This document shows, one piece after another, positions 8,323-18,096 of a stretch of 33,033 nucleotides of DNA (positions within the stretch are counted from its first letter, which is position 1; each line of letters opens with the position of its first letter). The notes under the pieces were generated by a model. That model searched no databases and had not been told where the DNA came from. It saw only the letters and a program-made list of their open reading frames with translations. The stretch comes from Aporhodopirellula sallentina SM41 (lineage in GTDB: Bacteria; Planctomycetota; Planctomycetia; Pirellulales; Pirellulaceae). Location: NCBI RefSeq assembly GCF_000346505.1, contig NZ_ANOH01000445.1:1-33033 (forward strand). The letters are read 5' to 3'. A program made the translations under genes and the position numbers.

Positions 8323-9810
8323 TTAGCGGATCACGAGCAGCATTCGCGTGTTGCCCCGTCGAACGACCACTTGCAGCGGCACCTGTTGACGTTGGGCTTC
8401 GGCGAGAAGCTGGGTCAACTGCGCGACCGAGTTCACCGGTCGGTTCGCGGCGGCTTCGATCACGTCGCCGACTTGCATTCCGGCGTCCGCTGCGATGCCT
8501 TCGTCACTGACACTGGTAACGATCAGGCCTTGCTCGAGGTCAGTGTAGCCGTAGCGTTCGGCCGAACGCGGCGTGACGGGTTCGAGTTCGGCTCCCCAGG
8601 CGGTGCCCGCGCCGAACATTGCCATCGCTTGGTCGGTGCGTTCCTGCAGGTTGACGGTCACGTTCATGATCTTCCCGTTACGGTTGACCTTCATTTGGAC
8701 ACTCTCGCCCGGTGGACGGCTCGCGATGTAGTTCACCAGACGCGAACTCGTCGTGACGGGACGTCCGTCTGTTTCCAGGATCACGTCACCCGGTTGCAGA
8801 TTCGCGTTTGCGGCCGGTTGTCCTGCCAGGACGCCACGGATCAACGCACCCTTGTTTACTTTGAGGCCGAACTCTTCGACCACTTCAGGGGTAACGTCGG
8901 CGACTTGGGCGCCGAGGAAACCACGACGAACTTCACCGTTTTCGATGATCGACATCAAAACCGGACGTGCGAGCCCGACGGGGATTGCGAACCCGATCCC
9001 GGCGCTGGCACCGGAACGGGACAGGATTGCGGTGTTGATACCGATCAGTTCACCTCGCAGGTTCACGAGCGGTCCGCCCGAGTTACCGGGGTTGATCGCC
9101 GCGTCGGTTTGTAAGAAGTCTTCGAAGCCGTGCCCACCGTCGACAATGCCTTGAACGCGGTTCTTGCCGCTGATGATTCCGGCGGTGACGGTTTGGTCGA
9201 GACCGAACGGGCTTCCGATCGCCAGTACCCAGTCACCGACTTGGATCGCGTCACTGTCGCCGAACGGGACGGCTTGGAGGCCTTCGTGTTCGATCTTCAA
9301 AACCGCGAGGTCGGTTTCCGGGTCGGTGCCGACGACATCGGCATCGATCGTCACGCCGTCGCTCAGTTCGACCGAAACGATGTCGGCTCCTTCGACGACG
9401 TGGTTGTTCGTCAGGATGTAGCCGTCTTCCCGCACGATCACGCCGCTGCCCTGGCCTTGTTGTTGGGGTTGGGCGTTTTGGCGGCCGCGTCCGTCGCGGA
9501 AGTACTGTTCAAAACCAGGCGGCAATTGCCGGCGGATGCTCGGTGGTAGGCGTTGGACGCGTGCGGCGACGTCGGTCTTGGTACTGATGCTGACAACACT
9601 CGGACGCATCACATCGGCGACCGTTCGGAAGACGCTCGAGATGTCTTGGGCGGTGTTGAGGCTTTGTGTCGCGGCGCGGCCGCGAATTTGCTGGTCTGCG
9701 TAGGCGTCGTTGTTGGCACCCTGCGGCAGGCTCATCATCACGCCCGCAACGAGCGTGGCGACCCATGCGGTCGCGAGGACGATGCTGATTCGCTTCCATT
9801 GCTTTTGCAT
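8323..9810 (-). CDS. HtrA/DegP-type periplasmic serine protease (Do family)
   Basis: A 495-residue protease-chaperone for misfolded envelope proteins. It begins with a signal peptide or anchor (MQKQWKRISIVLATAWVATLVAGVMM). The trypsin-like domain carries the triad H137 (ILTNNHVVEG), D167 (DPETDLAVLKI) and S244 (NPGNSGGPLVN). Two PDZ domains follow, at about residues 290-380 and 395-490. A Q-rich loop (QNAQPQQQGQ) precedes the catalytic domain. The frame is open to 10053, but the ATG at 9810 directly precedes the signal peptide and has GGAG upstream. Orthology to DegP, DegQ or DegS cannot be decided by eye; two PDZ domains favour DegP/DegQ. Confidence 0.95.
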   Translation of the reverse strand: MQKQWKRISIVLATAWVATLVAGVMMSLPQGANNDAYADQQIRGRAATQSLNTAQDISSVFRTVADVMRPSVVSISTKTDVAARVQRLPPSIRRQLPPGFEQYFRDGRGRQNAQPQQQGQGSGVIVREDGYILTNNHVVEGADIVSVELSDGVTIDADVVGTDPETDLAVLKIEHEGLQAVPFGDSDAIQVGDWVLAIGSPFGLDQTVTAGIISGKNRVQGIVDGGHGFEDFLQTDAAINPGNSGGPLVNLRGELIGINTAILSRSGASAGIGFAIPVGLARPVLMSIIENGEVRRGFLGAQVADVTPEVVEEFGLKVNKGALIRGVLAGQPAANANLQPGDVILETDGRPVTTSSRLVNYIASRPPGESVQMKVNRNGKIMNVTVNLQERTDQAMAMFGAGTAWGAELEPVTPRSAERYGYTDLEQGLIVTSVSDEGIAADAGMQVGDVIEAAANRPVNSVAQLTQLLAEAQRQQVPLQVVVRRGNTRMLLVIR

Positions 9811-10283
9811 ATTGGCGTTCTCCAAATTTGGGGAAGTTGGGGATTCTCGATAGAACGGCCGTTCAGTTGGCCCATTCAGAGGGCTACGTAACGGCACGAA
9901 ATTTGGTTGATCATTCGCATCCGAAAATGCGAGGGCAAATGTGGCAGCGAATTTGCTGCGACATAATTGCATAAGCAAACAACGCACCAATTTGGTAACT
10001 TGTTCGCGGGGAGTGTGACAGTTTGGTGCTCTCGCGACCCCTTTTGTGTGCATGAAGGGGCCGTAGGTGCCCGATAAGAGTCTTCATCGCATTCGGTTTG
10101 GTATCAAGAAGCGTTGGTCAGATTTGCCAAACGTTGTAATTCTTTCCAGTGTGATTGGGTGGGCGTGATCGGGTGAGTGTGATCGAGTGAGTGCCACCAT
10201 GCTCCGTGGTGAAGGAGTGTCTTGCGGATGCTGTTTGCCGTGGGGCGGGTTTCCGTTTCGAGGTTCGTAGTGAGTCGTGTGAA
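9811..10283. other. Divergent intergenic region between the HtrA gene and glgC
   Basis: About 470 bp with no convincing gene. It should hold the promoters of both divergent genes, though I see no strong -35/-10 pair. It contains two small inverted repeats, TCGCAT/ATGCGA (9915-9932) and GCAGC/GCTGC (9944-9959), and a three-copy 14-bp tandem repeat at 10150-10191 just before glgC. A 67-codon minus-strand frame (10104-10307) crosses the repeat and the glgC start and looks non-coding. Confidence 0.6.
10150..10191 (+). repeat. Three tandem 14-bp units upstream of glgC
   Basis: Units are tgtgattgggtggg (10150-10163), cgtgatcgggtgag (10164-10177) and tgtgatcgagtgag (10178-10191). They end about 90 bp before the likely glgC start, within its probable leader or promoter. 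Copy number could affect expression, but no regulator site is recognised. Confidence 0.8.
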
Positions 10284-11555
<1,272 letters not shown>

Positions 11556-11583
11556 TTATTTACTTGTCAGGATTGGTGCACTG

Positions 11584-12564
11584 ATGCCACCCGTGAATGC
11601 TCTGCTGTTGATTGGCAGCTCGATCCTTGCTGTCGTTTTGGTCCTGATCGGGTATTGGTTTGGCAGACGACGCCCAGGGAGGGCGAGAACGGTCGAGTTG
11701 GCCCCGTTGGTCGATGAGGATGATCGCCAACGAATCGTCGGGCTGTTGCAGAGTTTGGCCCGCTGGACGAATGAGTACTCCGGGAACGTGTCGACCTACC
11801 AATCTGACCTGCAGCAGATCAGTAACGACGTCCGGCAGAGTCTCAACGCCGTTCAGAAAGAACGCCAATCGCTCGGTGCCAAACCTGGCGACGCGCAGAT
11901 GCTCGGCGACGCACGGATGATGACGCTGATTTCGCAGATCATGGGCACCAATGAGGAACTGCAGTCGCGGTTGCATGCCGCCGAAAAACAGCTCGAAGAG
12001 CAAACGCAGCAAATCGAGTCCTACCTGACCGAGGCCCGCACCGACGGATTGACCGGGTTGTTTAACCGGCGGGCACTCGACCGAAAACTCGACGAAATGT
12101 TTTCGATCTATCGCGGGGGAGGCAGTTCGTTCGTGTTGATCCTGGTCGACATCGATCACTTTAAATCGATCAACGATAACTACGGCCACCCGGTTGGCGA
12201 TTTGGTCCTGCAGCGAATCGCAACGATTCTCGAAGCCAACATGAGCGACGCCAAAATCGTTGCGAGATTCGGTGGCGAGGAGTTTGCGATCTTGACCGAC
12301 ATCCCGCTGCGTATGGCGGCAGACCGAATGAACAAGCTGCGAAAACAGATCGCAGAGGAACCGATTCAGACCGGCAAGGACAATATCAGTGTCACCATGA
12401 GTGTGGGGTTGAGCGAACCGCGTGACGATCTCGCGATCGGACCGATCGTCCGGCGTACCGATGAGGCGTTGTACTGTGCCAAGAACCGGGGCCGCAATCG
12501 CGTGTACTTCAATGACGGTTCGGGCCCGCAATTGGTCGGTGCCCCGGAAATCGCACGGTCGTGA
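11584..12564 (+). CDS. Membrane-anchored diguanylate cyclase (GGDEF)
   Basis: This protein should make cyclic di-GMP from two GTP. Its 326 residues comprise an N-terminal transmembrane helix (about 6-26), a long helical, partly coiled-coil linker (about 45-150) and a GGDEF domain. The active loop is GGEEF at residues 230-234, with the metal-site stretch LVDIDHFKSIND at 188-199. The usual RxxD inhibitory site five residues before GGEEF is not present (the spacing holds SDAK), so product inhibition at that site is unlikely. No periplasmic sensor is seen; the linker may mediate dimerisation. The stop codon lies in the first unit of a 17-bp tandem array. ribF begins 134 bp downstream. Confidence 0.95.
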   Translation: MPPVNALLLIGSSILAVVLVLIGYWFGRRRPGRARTVELAPLVDEDDRQRIVGLLQSLARWTNEYSGNVSTYQSDLQQISNDVRQSLNAVQKERQSLGAKPGDAQMLGDARMMTLISQIMGTNEELQSRLHAAEKQLEEQTQQIESYLTEARTDGLTGLFNRRALDRKLDEMFSIYRGGGSSFVLILVDIDHFKSINDNYGHPVGDLVLQRIATILEANMSDAKIVARFGGEEFAILTDIPLRMAADRMNKLRKQIAEEPIQTGKDNISVTMSVGLSEPRDDLAIGPIVRRTDEALYCAKNRGRNRVYFNDGSGPQLVGAPEIARS

Positions 12565-12627
12565 TTGTTACCCCGGCGTGATTGTTACCTCGGCGTGATT
12601 GTTACCTCGGCGTGATTGTCACCTAAC
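12560..12627 (+). repeat. Four tandem 17-bp units starting at the diguanylate cyclase stop
   Basis: Units are cgtgattgttaccccgg (12560-12576), cgtgattgttacctcgg (12577-12593), cgtgattgttacctcgg (12594-12610) and the diverged cgtgattgtcacctaac (12611-12627). The TGA at 12562-12564 in unit 1 is the stop codon of the GGDEF gene, and each later copy repeats a TGA in another frame. The sequence is unrelated to the 17-bp units at 4685-4752, but period, copy number and position relative to the stop are the same. Confidence 0.9.
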
Positions 12628-12698
12628 CGATCGGCAGTTCATCAGGCATACTGACACCGAACTCACCCGACCTGATTGAATTGATTGCCTGATACGAA

Positions 12699-13730
12699 AT
12701 GTCATCGCCCTGCCCTCCCCCGACACAGATATTGATGCTCGATGCGTTGGATGCTCGCGCGTCTGCCCGGGAGGGAAAAGCCGGCGGCGATGCCGCGGAC
12801 GCTCCCGAGCGGCCCTCTGTCTCGCACGGGGCTGTCAGTATCGGAAACTTCGACGGTGTGCATGCCGGTCACCGTGAGTTGCTCGCTCGCACCCGCGCCA
12901 ACGCCGATGCCGTAGGTGGACCGGCGGTGGTTGTGGTGCTCGACCCGCATCCGGCGTCGGTTCTGAGACCACACAGCGCCCCGACTCGTTTAACGACCAT
13001 CGAACGTCGTGCCGAACTGATGAGCGAGATCGGGATTGATACGTTGGTCGTGTGCCCGGTCAGTATCGAGTTCCTCAACCGTACCGCGAACGACTTTTTC
13101 GACTATCTCATCGTCCAGCGCCTGCAGGCGAAAGCGGTCGTCGAAGGTCCGAACTTTTTCTTCGGACGCGACCGCGGCGGTGATGTTCATGTTTTGAAAG
13201 ATTTGTGCGAGCAGTCCGGCATGCGGCTCGAGGTCGTCCATCCGCGAATCGACGACGGACGGCTGATCAGCAGTTCACGAATTCGAGAAGCCATCTCGGC
13301 CGGACAAATCGAATTTGCCAACACGATGTTGCAATCGAATTACCGCATCTCCGGGCGAGTCACCACCGGAGAGCGACGGGGACGACAGATCGGATTCCCG
13401 ACCGCGAATTTGACGGGCATCCAAACACTCGTGCCTGACAACGGAGTGTATGCGGCGAAGGTGACGATCGGCGGATCCAATGAGGTTTCGGGCGACAGCG
13501 GTCGCGAACTTCGCGCGGCGGTTCATGTCGGTCCCAATCCCACGTTCGATGAGGAACGCAGGACGAAGGTGGAGGTGCATTGTTTGGATTACGATGGCGA
13601 TCTGTACGATCGTGAACTCACCGTCGAATGGATCGCCCGCATACGTCCCATCGAGAAATTCACCGACGTCGACGCGTTGAAGCAGCAATTGCACCGTGAT
13701 GTTGCCCGCGTCCGTGAAATCATTCAATAA
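12699..13730 (+). CDS. ribF: Bifunctional riboflavin kinase/FAD synthetase
   Basis: This enzyme converts riboflavin to FMN and then FAD. The N-terminal adenylyltransferase domain shows SIGNFDGVHAGH at residues 47-58 and SSSRIREAI at 191-199. The C-terminal kinase domain starts near residue 215 and contains GRQIGFPTANL at 228-238. At 343 residues it is slightly long because of an Ala/Pro-rich N-terminal extension of about 25 residues; an in-frame ATG at 12735 is an alternative start. The NrnA-like gene follows after 42 bp, and the neighbouring FAD oxidoreductase would use the product. The stop overlaps a small palindrome (AATAAG-C-CTTATT, 13726-13738). Confidence 0.96.
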   Translation: MSSPCPPPTQILMLDALDARASAREGKAGGDAADAPERPSVSHGAVSIGNFDGVHAGHRELLARTRANADAVGGPAVVVVLDPHPASVLRPHSAPTRLTTIERRAELMSEIGIDTLVVCPVSIEFLNRTANDFFDYLIVQRLQAKAVVEGPNFFFGRDRGGDVHVLKDLCEQSGMRLEVVHPRIDDGRLISSSRIREAISAGQIEFANTMLQSNYRISGRVTTGERRGRQIGFPTANLTGIQTLVPDNGVYAAKVTIGGSNEVSGDSGRELRAAVHVGPNPTFDEERRTKVEVHCLDYDGDLYDRELTVEWIARIRPIEKFTDVDALKQQLHRDVARVREIIQ

Positions 13731-13772
13731 GCCTTATTTCAGTTGTTTTATCTTTAGAAAGAAAGTGTCTCC

Positions 13773-14765
13773 GTGGGAGTCAATTGGAAAGCGTTCGTAA
13801 ATCAGATCAGTCATTATCAGTCCTTTATCCTGGTCAGTCACATTCGTCCGGATTGCGACGCACTCGGCAGTGAACTCGGGATGGCCGAGGTGTTACGGGC
13901 AGTCGGTAAAGACGTTCGCATCGTCAACGCCCACCGAACACCACCGGCGTTATCGTTCCTCGATCCCGCCGGCAAAATCGACGTGCTCGGCGATAGTGTC
14001 GAAGCGGAAGACGTCAAAGCCGACTGCATCATGATTCTCGATACCAGTGCGTGGGCGCAGCTCGGAGACATGGGCGACGTGATTCGCGCCGCGCGTTGCG
14101 ACAAAATTGTGGTCGATCACCATGTCGGCGAAGACGACCTCGGTGCGACGATGTACAAGGACTACCAAGCCGAAGCGACCGGGCAACTCGTTGTGCAGGC
14201 GGCTGACGCGTTGAACGTTCCGATCACGCGAGCCATGGCGGTCCCGGTCTTCGCCGCGATCGCGACCGATACCGGTTGGTTCCGTTTTCCCAGCGTGACA
14301 TCGGAGACGTACCGCGTGATCGCGCGGTTAATGGACGTCGGCGTGGTGCCGAGCGAGGTTTATGGCGATTTGTATGAACGCGACACACTCGGGCGACTAA
14401 AGTTACGCGGTTTGATTCTGTCGCGAACCGCGTCGGAAATCGACGGCGCTCTCGTATACACTTATGTCGAGAAAGAGGACTTCGCCGCTTGTGGTGCCGA
14501 ACCCAACGACACCGAAGACGCGATCAACTTGACGCTCGCGGTACGCGGTACCCAGGCGGCCGTGATCTTCGTCGGGCAAGTTCGAGGTGGTTTTAAGCTT
14601 TCCTTCCGGAGCCGTTGTGGATTGGACTGCAACGAAGTCGCCCGCGAATTCGGTGGCGGCGGGCACAAGGCGGCGGCGGGGGCGTTTCTCGAAGGATCGC
14701 TCGATGAGGTGCAGGGACGTGTCCTACCGGTGGTCCGCGAAGCTTTGCAAAAAGCCCTCGCATAA
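13773..14765 (+). CDS. NrnA-like DHH phosphoesterase (oligoribonuclease/pAp phosphatase)
   Basis: A 330-residue DHH-DHHA1 protein of the NrnA type, which degrades very short RNAs such as pGpG and dephosphorylates pAp. Motifs include HIRPDCDALGS at residues 23-33, ILDTSAWAQLGD around 88-99, VVDHHVG at 113-119 and the C-terminal FGGGGHKAAAG at 293-303. The likely start is GTG at 13773; no ATG is available nearby. It lies 42 bp after ribF, a pairing common in bacterial operons, and close to a diguanylate cyclase whose signal decays through pGpG. Whether it acts mainly on nanoRNA or pAp cannot be told from sequence. Confidence 0.92.
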   Translation: MGVNWKAFVNQISHYQSFILVSHIRPDCDALGSELGMAEVLRAVGKDVRIVNAHRTPPALSFLDPAGKIDVLGDSVEAEDVKADCIMILDTSAWAQLGDMGDVIRAARCDKIVVDHHVGEDDLGATMYKDYQAEATGQLVVQAADALNVPITRAMAVPVFAAIATDTGWFRFPSVTSETYRVIARLMDVGVVPSEVYGDLYERDTLGRLKLRGLILSRTASEIDGALVYTYVEKEDFAACGAEPNDTEDAINLTLAVRGTQAAVIFVGQVRGGFKLSFRSRCGLDCNEVAREFGGGGHKAAAGAFLEGSLDEVQGRVLPVVREALQKALA

Positions 14766-14830
14766 AACAGCGTTCGCGTCACCGCTAAATCTTCGGTCAC
14801 ATTCCCATTCTTCGTTTGAGCAGGATATCT

Positions 14831-16963
14831 ATGTTGTTTCGAGTGTTTGTCATTCTCGCCGTGGCAATTTCCTCAGTGGCGCGCACGCACGGTGAAGACG
14901 TTGAGGCAACCCAAACTCACGATGTGGTTGTCTACGGTGGTACCTCGGCGGCAGTAATCGCGGCCGTCCAAGCGAAACGGATGGGCAAGTCGGTAGTGAT
15001 CGTGTCGCCCGACCGACATCTCGGCGGATTGACCAGCGGTGGTCTCGGTTGGACTGATACCGGGAATAAGTACGTGATCGGTGGACTGTCGAAAGAGTTT
15101 TATCAACGCGTCTATGAACACTACCAACAACCCGATGCCTGGACCGCGCAGACTCGCGAGTCCTACGGCAATCGGGCGCAAGGACATCGTGCGAGCGACG
15201 ACGAGCAAGCAACCATGTGGGTGTTTGAGCCGCATGTTGCCGAGGCAATCTTTGAGGATCTCGTTTCCGAAAACGAGCTGACGGTGGTGCGTGACGCTTG
15301 GTTGGATCGAGAATCGGGAGTTGAAAAGCAAGACGGCCGCATCGTTTCGATCAAAACACTCGACGGCCGCAAATTCCCTGGCAAGGTCTTCATTGATGCA
15401 ACCTACGAAGGCGACCTGATCGCCACGGCGGGAGTGGAGACCACCTTCGGTCGAGAATCGATGCAGCAATACAATGAACCAAACGCCGGCGTCCAAACCG
15501 GTGTGCTGCACCATTCACACCACTTCGATGTTCTGCCTCGGCGGGTAGATCCGTACAACATTCCCGGTGATCCAACGAGCGGTGTCATCCCCTTGGTCAG
15601 CACCGAACCGCCGGGAGAATTCGGCAGCGGTGATAAGCACGTGCAGGCATACTGCTTTCGAACGTGCTTAACAAACCATGACCCCAACCGCGTGCCGTTC
15701 CCGAAACCGGACGGTTATGATCCGGCCGAGTTCGAGTTGATGGTGCGTTGCTTCGAGGCTGGATGGAAAGAGGTGTTCAACAAGTTTGATCCCATCCCGA
15801 ACCGAAAGACTGATACCAATAACCACGGGCCGCTGAGTTTCGACTACATCGGGATGAGCGATGAATATCCCGAGGCGTCGTATGAGCGGCGGCAAGAAAT
15901 CATTGAGGAGCACCGTCGGTATCAACAAGGGTTGCTGTATTTCATCGCCAACGATCCACGGGTTCCCGAAGACATTCGTGAGAAGATGGCGAGTTGGGGA
16001 CTCGCCAAAGATGAGTTCACCGACAACGGCAACTGGCCGCATCAACTTTACGTACGCGAGGCGCGGCGGATGGTTGGTGACTTCGTGATCACGCAGAATC
16101 ATCTTCAAAAGCGATTGCAAACGCCTGAATCAGTCGGAATGGGATCGTACTCAATCGATTCGCACAACATCCAACGCTATATCACCGACGAAGGCTACGT
16201 GCAGAACGAAGGCGATATCGGGGTCAGTACCAACGGTCCGTATCAGATCGCGATGGGATGTTTGTTGCCGAAGGAAGAACAGTGCGAGAATCTCGTGGTT
16301 CCGGTTTGCGTTTCGAGCACGCACATGGCGTTCGGGTCGATCCGAATGGAACCCGTCTTCATGATTCTCGGCCAGTCAGCGGCGACGATTGCTGCACTCG
16401 CGATCGACAGTGATATGGCGGTGCAAGACGTCGAGTATGACCGTGTAAAAGAGCGACTGCTCGCCGACGGACAGATTCTGGAAACTCCCGAAAGTATCCA
16501 ATTGCGAATGAAGGCGAAAAAGCTGTACCAAACCAAAACGCTCACCGGAGTGAGCGTGGACGATAATCAGGCCGTCTTGGCGGGTTCATGGCAACTGAGT
16601 CATGCGTCGGGTGGATATTTTGAAACCGGATACCGCCATGACGGGAACGGACGCGAGGACAAGTCGACCGCGTCTTTCGAGACCGAGTTGCCCGACTCGG
16701 GGTGGTACGAAGTCCGAATCGCATTCCCGCCGCATTCGAATCGATCGACGCGAGCGTTGGTGCAAATTCATCATGCCGATGGGATTGCGGAGGTCCACGT
16801 AGACCAAACGCGTGCTCACACGAAAGACGACGCGCCGCTGCGTGTACTCGGTCGATATCGCTTCACCGCCGACTCGCCGGCGAGGGTGGTGGTATCCAAC
16901 GAAGACTCCGACGGGTACGTGGTCATCGACACGGTCAATTGGCGACCGGTTGACGCAGATTGA
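14831..16963 (+). CDS. Secreted FAD-dependent oxidoreductase with C-terminal beta-rich domain
   Basis: A 710-residue protein starting at the ATG at 14831 (AGGA upstream; an in-frame TTG lies at 14816). Residues 1-21 are a signal peptide. An FAD-binding Rossmann loop VVVYGGTSAAVIAAVQAKRMG follows at about 32-52, then GGLTSGGLGWTD, typical of the large FAD-oxidoreductase family common in planctomycetes and Bacteroidetes. The last 110 residues or so (from about GGYFETGYRHDG to DTVNWRPV) look like the beta-sandwich found at the C-terminus of golvesin and xanthan-lyase-like proteins, possibly carbohydrate-binding. The substrate is unknown; an extracytoplasmic sugar or polyol oxidase is a reasonable guess. 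Confidence 0.85.
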   Translation: MLFRVFVILAVAISSVARTHGEDVEATQTHDVVVYGGTSAAVIAAVQAKRMGKSVVIVSPDRHLGGLTSGGLGWTDTGNKYVIGGLSKEFYQRVYEHYQQPDAWTAQTRESYGNRAQGHRASDDEQATMWVFEPHVAEAIFEDLVSENELTVVRDAWLDRESGVEKQDGRIVSIKTLDGRKFPGKVFIDATYEGDLIATAGVETTFGRESMQQYNEPNAGVQTGVLHHSHHFDVLPRRVDPYNIPGDPTSGVIPLVSTEPPGEFGSGDKHVQAYCFRTCLTNHDPNRVPFPKPDGYDPAEFELMVRCFEAGWKEVFNKFDPIPNRKTDTNNHGPLSFDYIGMSDEYPEASYERRQEIIEEHRRYQQGLLYFIANDPRVPEDIREKMASWGLAKDEFTDNGNWPHQLYVREARRMVGDFVITQNHLQKRLQTPESVGMGSYSIDSHNIQRYITDEGYVQNEGDIGVSTNGPYQIAMGCLLPKEEQCENLVVPVCVSSTHMAFGSIRMEPVFMILGQSAATIAALAIDSDMAVQDVEYDRVKERLLADGQILETPESIQLRMKAKKLYQTKTLTGVSVDDNQAVLAGSWQLSHASGGYFETGYRHDGNGREDKSTASFETELPDSGWYEVRIAFPPHSNRSTRALVQIHHADGIAEVHVDQTRAHTKDDAPLRVLGRYRFTADSPARVVVSNEDSDGYVVIDTVNWRPVDAD

Positions 16964-17041
16964 GCGAGCGGTTTGCCGATTTTCGAGTCCGGTTGTAGAC
17001 TTGGCGATTGTCCTTAACGAACCGTTCCTGACTCGCTTTGC

Positions 17042-18055
17042 ATGCAATTTGCCGTGGCTGCCCACACTTCGAATCTCCAGGCGACCTCCCCAGCGATCTC
17101 AGCCGACGACCCGCTCGTGTTGGTCGCTGCGTTGTACCGTTTCACTCCGTTGAAGGATTTCGAAACGCTGCAATCGCCGCTGCAGGAACGCATGGATGCA
17201 CACGAACTGCGGGGTTCGTTGTTGTTGGCCGCCGAGGGCATCAACGGAACCATTTCCGGTCGACCGGCGCAGCTCCGTGGCTTTGTCGACTGGTTGCGTC
17301 AAATGGAGCACGACAATCATCGACCGTTTGAGTTGACTGACGTGAAATGGTCCGGTTGCGACGAGTTGCCATTTCGTCGTGCTCGTGTGCGGTTGAAAAA
17401 AGAGATCGTGACGATGGGCGTCGAGGGGATCGATCCTCTGCAGAGCGTCGGTACCTATGTGGAACCGCAGGATTGGAACGCGTTGATCGAAGACCCTGAT
17501 GTGGTCTTGATCGATACCCGCAATGATTACGAAATCGAAATCGGAACATTCGAGGGCGCGATCAATCCCAACACACATACCTTTCGCGAATTTCCGGAAT
17601 ACGTTCAAGAGAACCTCGACCCGAAAGAACATCCCAAGGTGGCAATGTTCTGCACCGGAGGAATTCGTTGCGAGAAGTCGACTGCCTATTTGAAGGAGTG
17701 CGGTTTCTCGGAGGTTTATCACCTGCGAGGTGGCATCTTGAACTATCTCGAGAATGTGTCGCCGGAAGAGTCACGGTGGCGAGGTGAGTGTTTTGTTTTT
17801 GACAGCCGCGTTTCGGTCGATCATCGATTGCAAGCGGGGCAGTATTCGTTGTGTCACGGATGCGGTTGGCCGGTGACCGAGGAGATGAAAGCCGATTCGA
17901 AATACGAACATGGCGTGGCCTGCCCACGGTGTGCCGATCAGGTAACCGATGATCAACGTCGACGACGACGTGAACGACAACGGCAAATCGATCAGCGTCA
18001 ACTCGCGAGCCAAGAATCCTCTTCGCAGCGAGATTCACAATCGCTACCGGCATAG
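17042..18055 (+). CDS. trhO: tRNA uridine(34) hydroxylase, rhodanese family (TrhO/YceA)
   Basis: TrhO hydroxylates U34 of certain tRNAs to ho5U using molecular oxygen. The 337-residue protein has the YceA layout. The N-terminal domain contains [14 protein letters not shown] (60-73), and the rhodanese domain includes [19 protein letters not shown] and the catalytic-loop C204 in [13 protein letters not shown] Cys-rich C-terminal segment (CHGC at 271-274, CPRC at 294-297) could bind zinc. The tail is highly charged ([10 protein letters not shown]). The ATG at 17042 has no strong ribosome site. The APC permease starts right after its stop codon. Confidence 0.95.
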   Translation: MQFAVAAHTSNLQATSPAISADDPLVLVAALYRFTPLKDFETLQSPLQERMDAHELRGSLLLAAEGINGTISGRPAQLRGFVDWLRQMEHDNHRPFELTDVKWSGCDELPFRRARVRLKKEIVTMGVEGIDPLQSVGTYVEPQDWNALIEDPDVVLIDTRNDYEIEIGTFEGAINPNTHTFREFPEYVQENLDPKEHPKVAMFCTGGIRCEKSTAYLKECGFSEVYHLRGGILNYLENVSPEESRWRGECFVFDSRVSVDHRLQAGQYSLCHGCGWPVTEEMKADSKYEHGVACPRCADQVTDDQRRRRRERQRQIDQRQLASQESSSQRDSQSLPA

Positions 18056-18096
18056 AGAGTGATTCCGGGAACGGGGATCAGCAGACAGAGCGAAGT

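Noticed and set aside
12560-12627. Tandem arrays (also 4685-4752 and 10150-10191) considered as CRISPR
   Set aside because: Units are contiguous without spacers and there are no cas genes.
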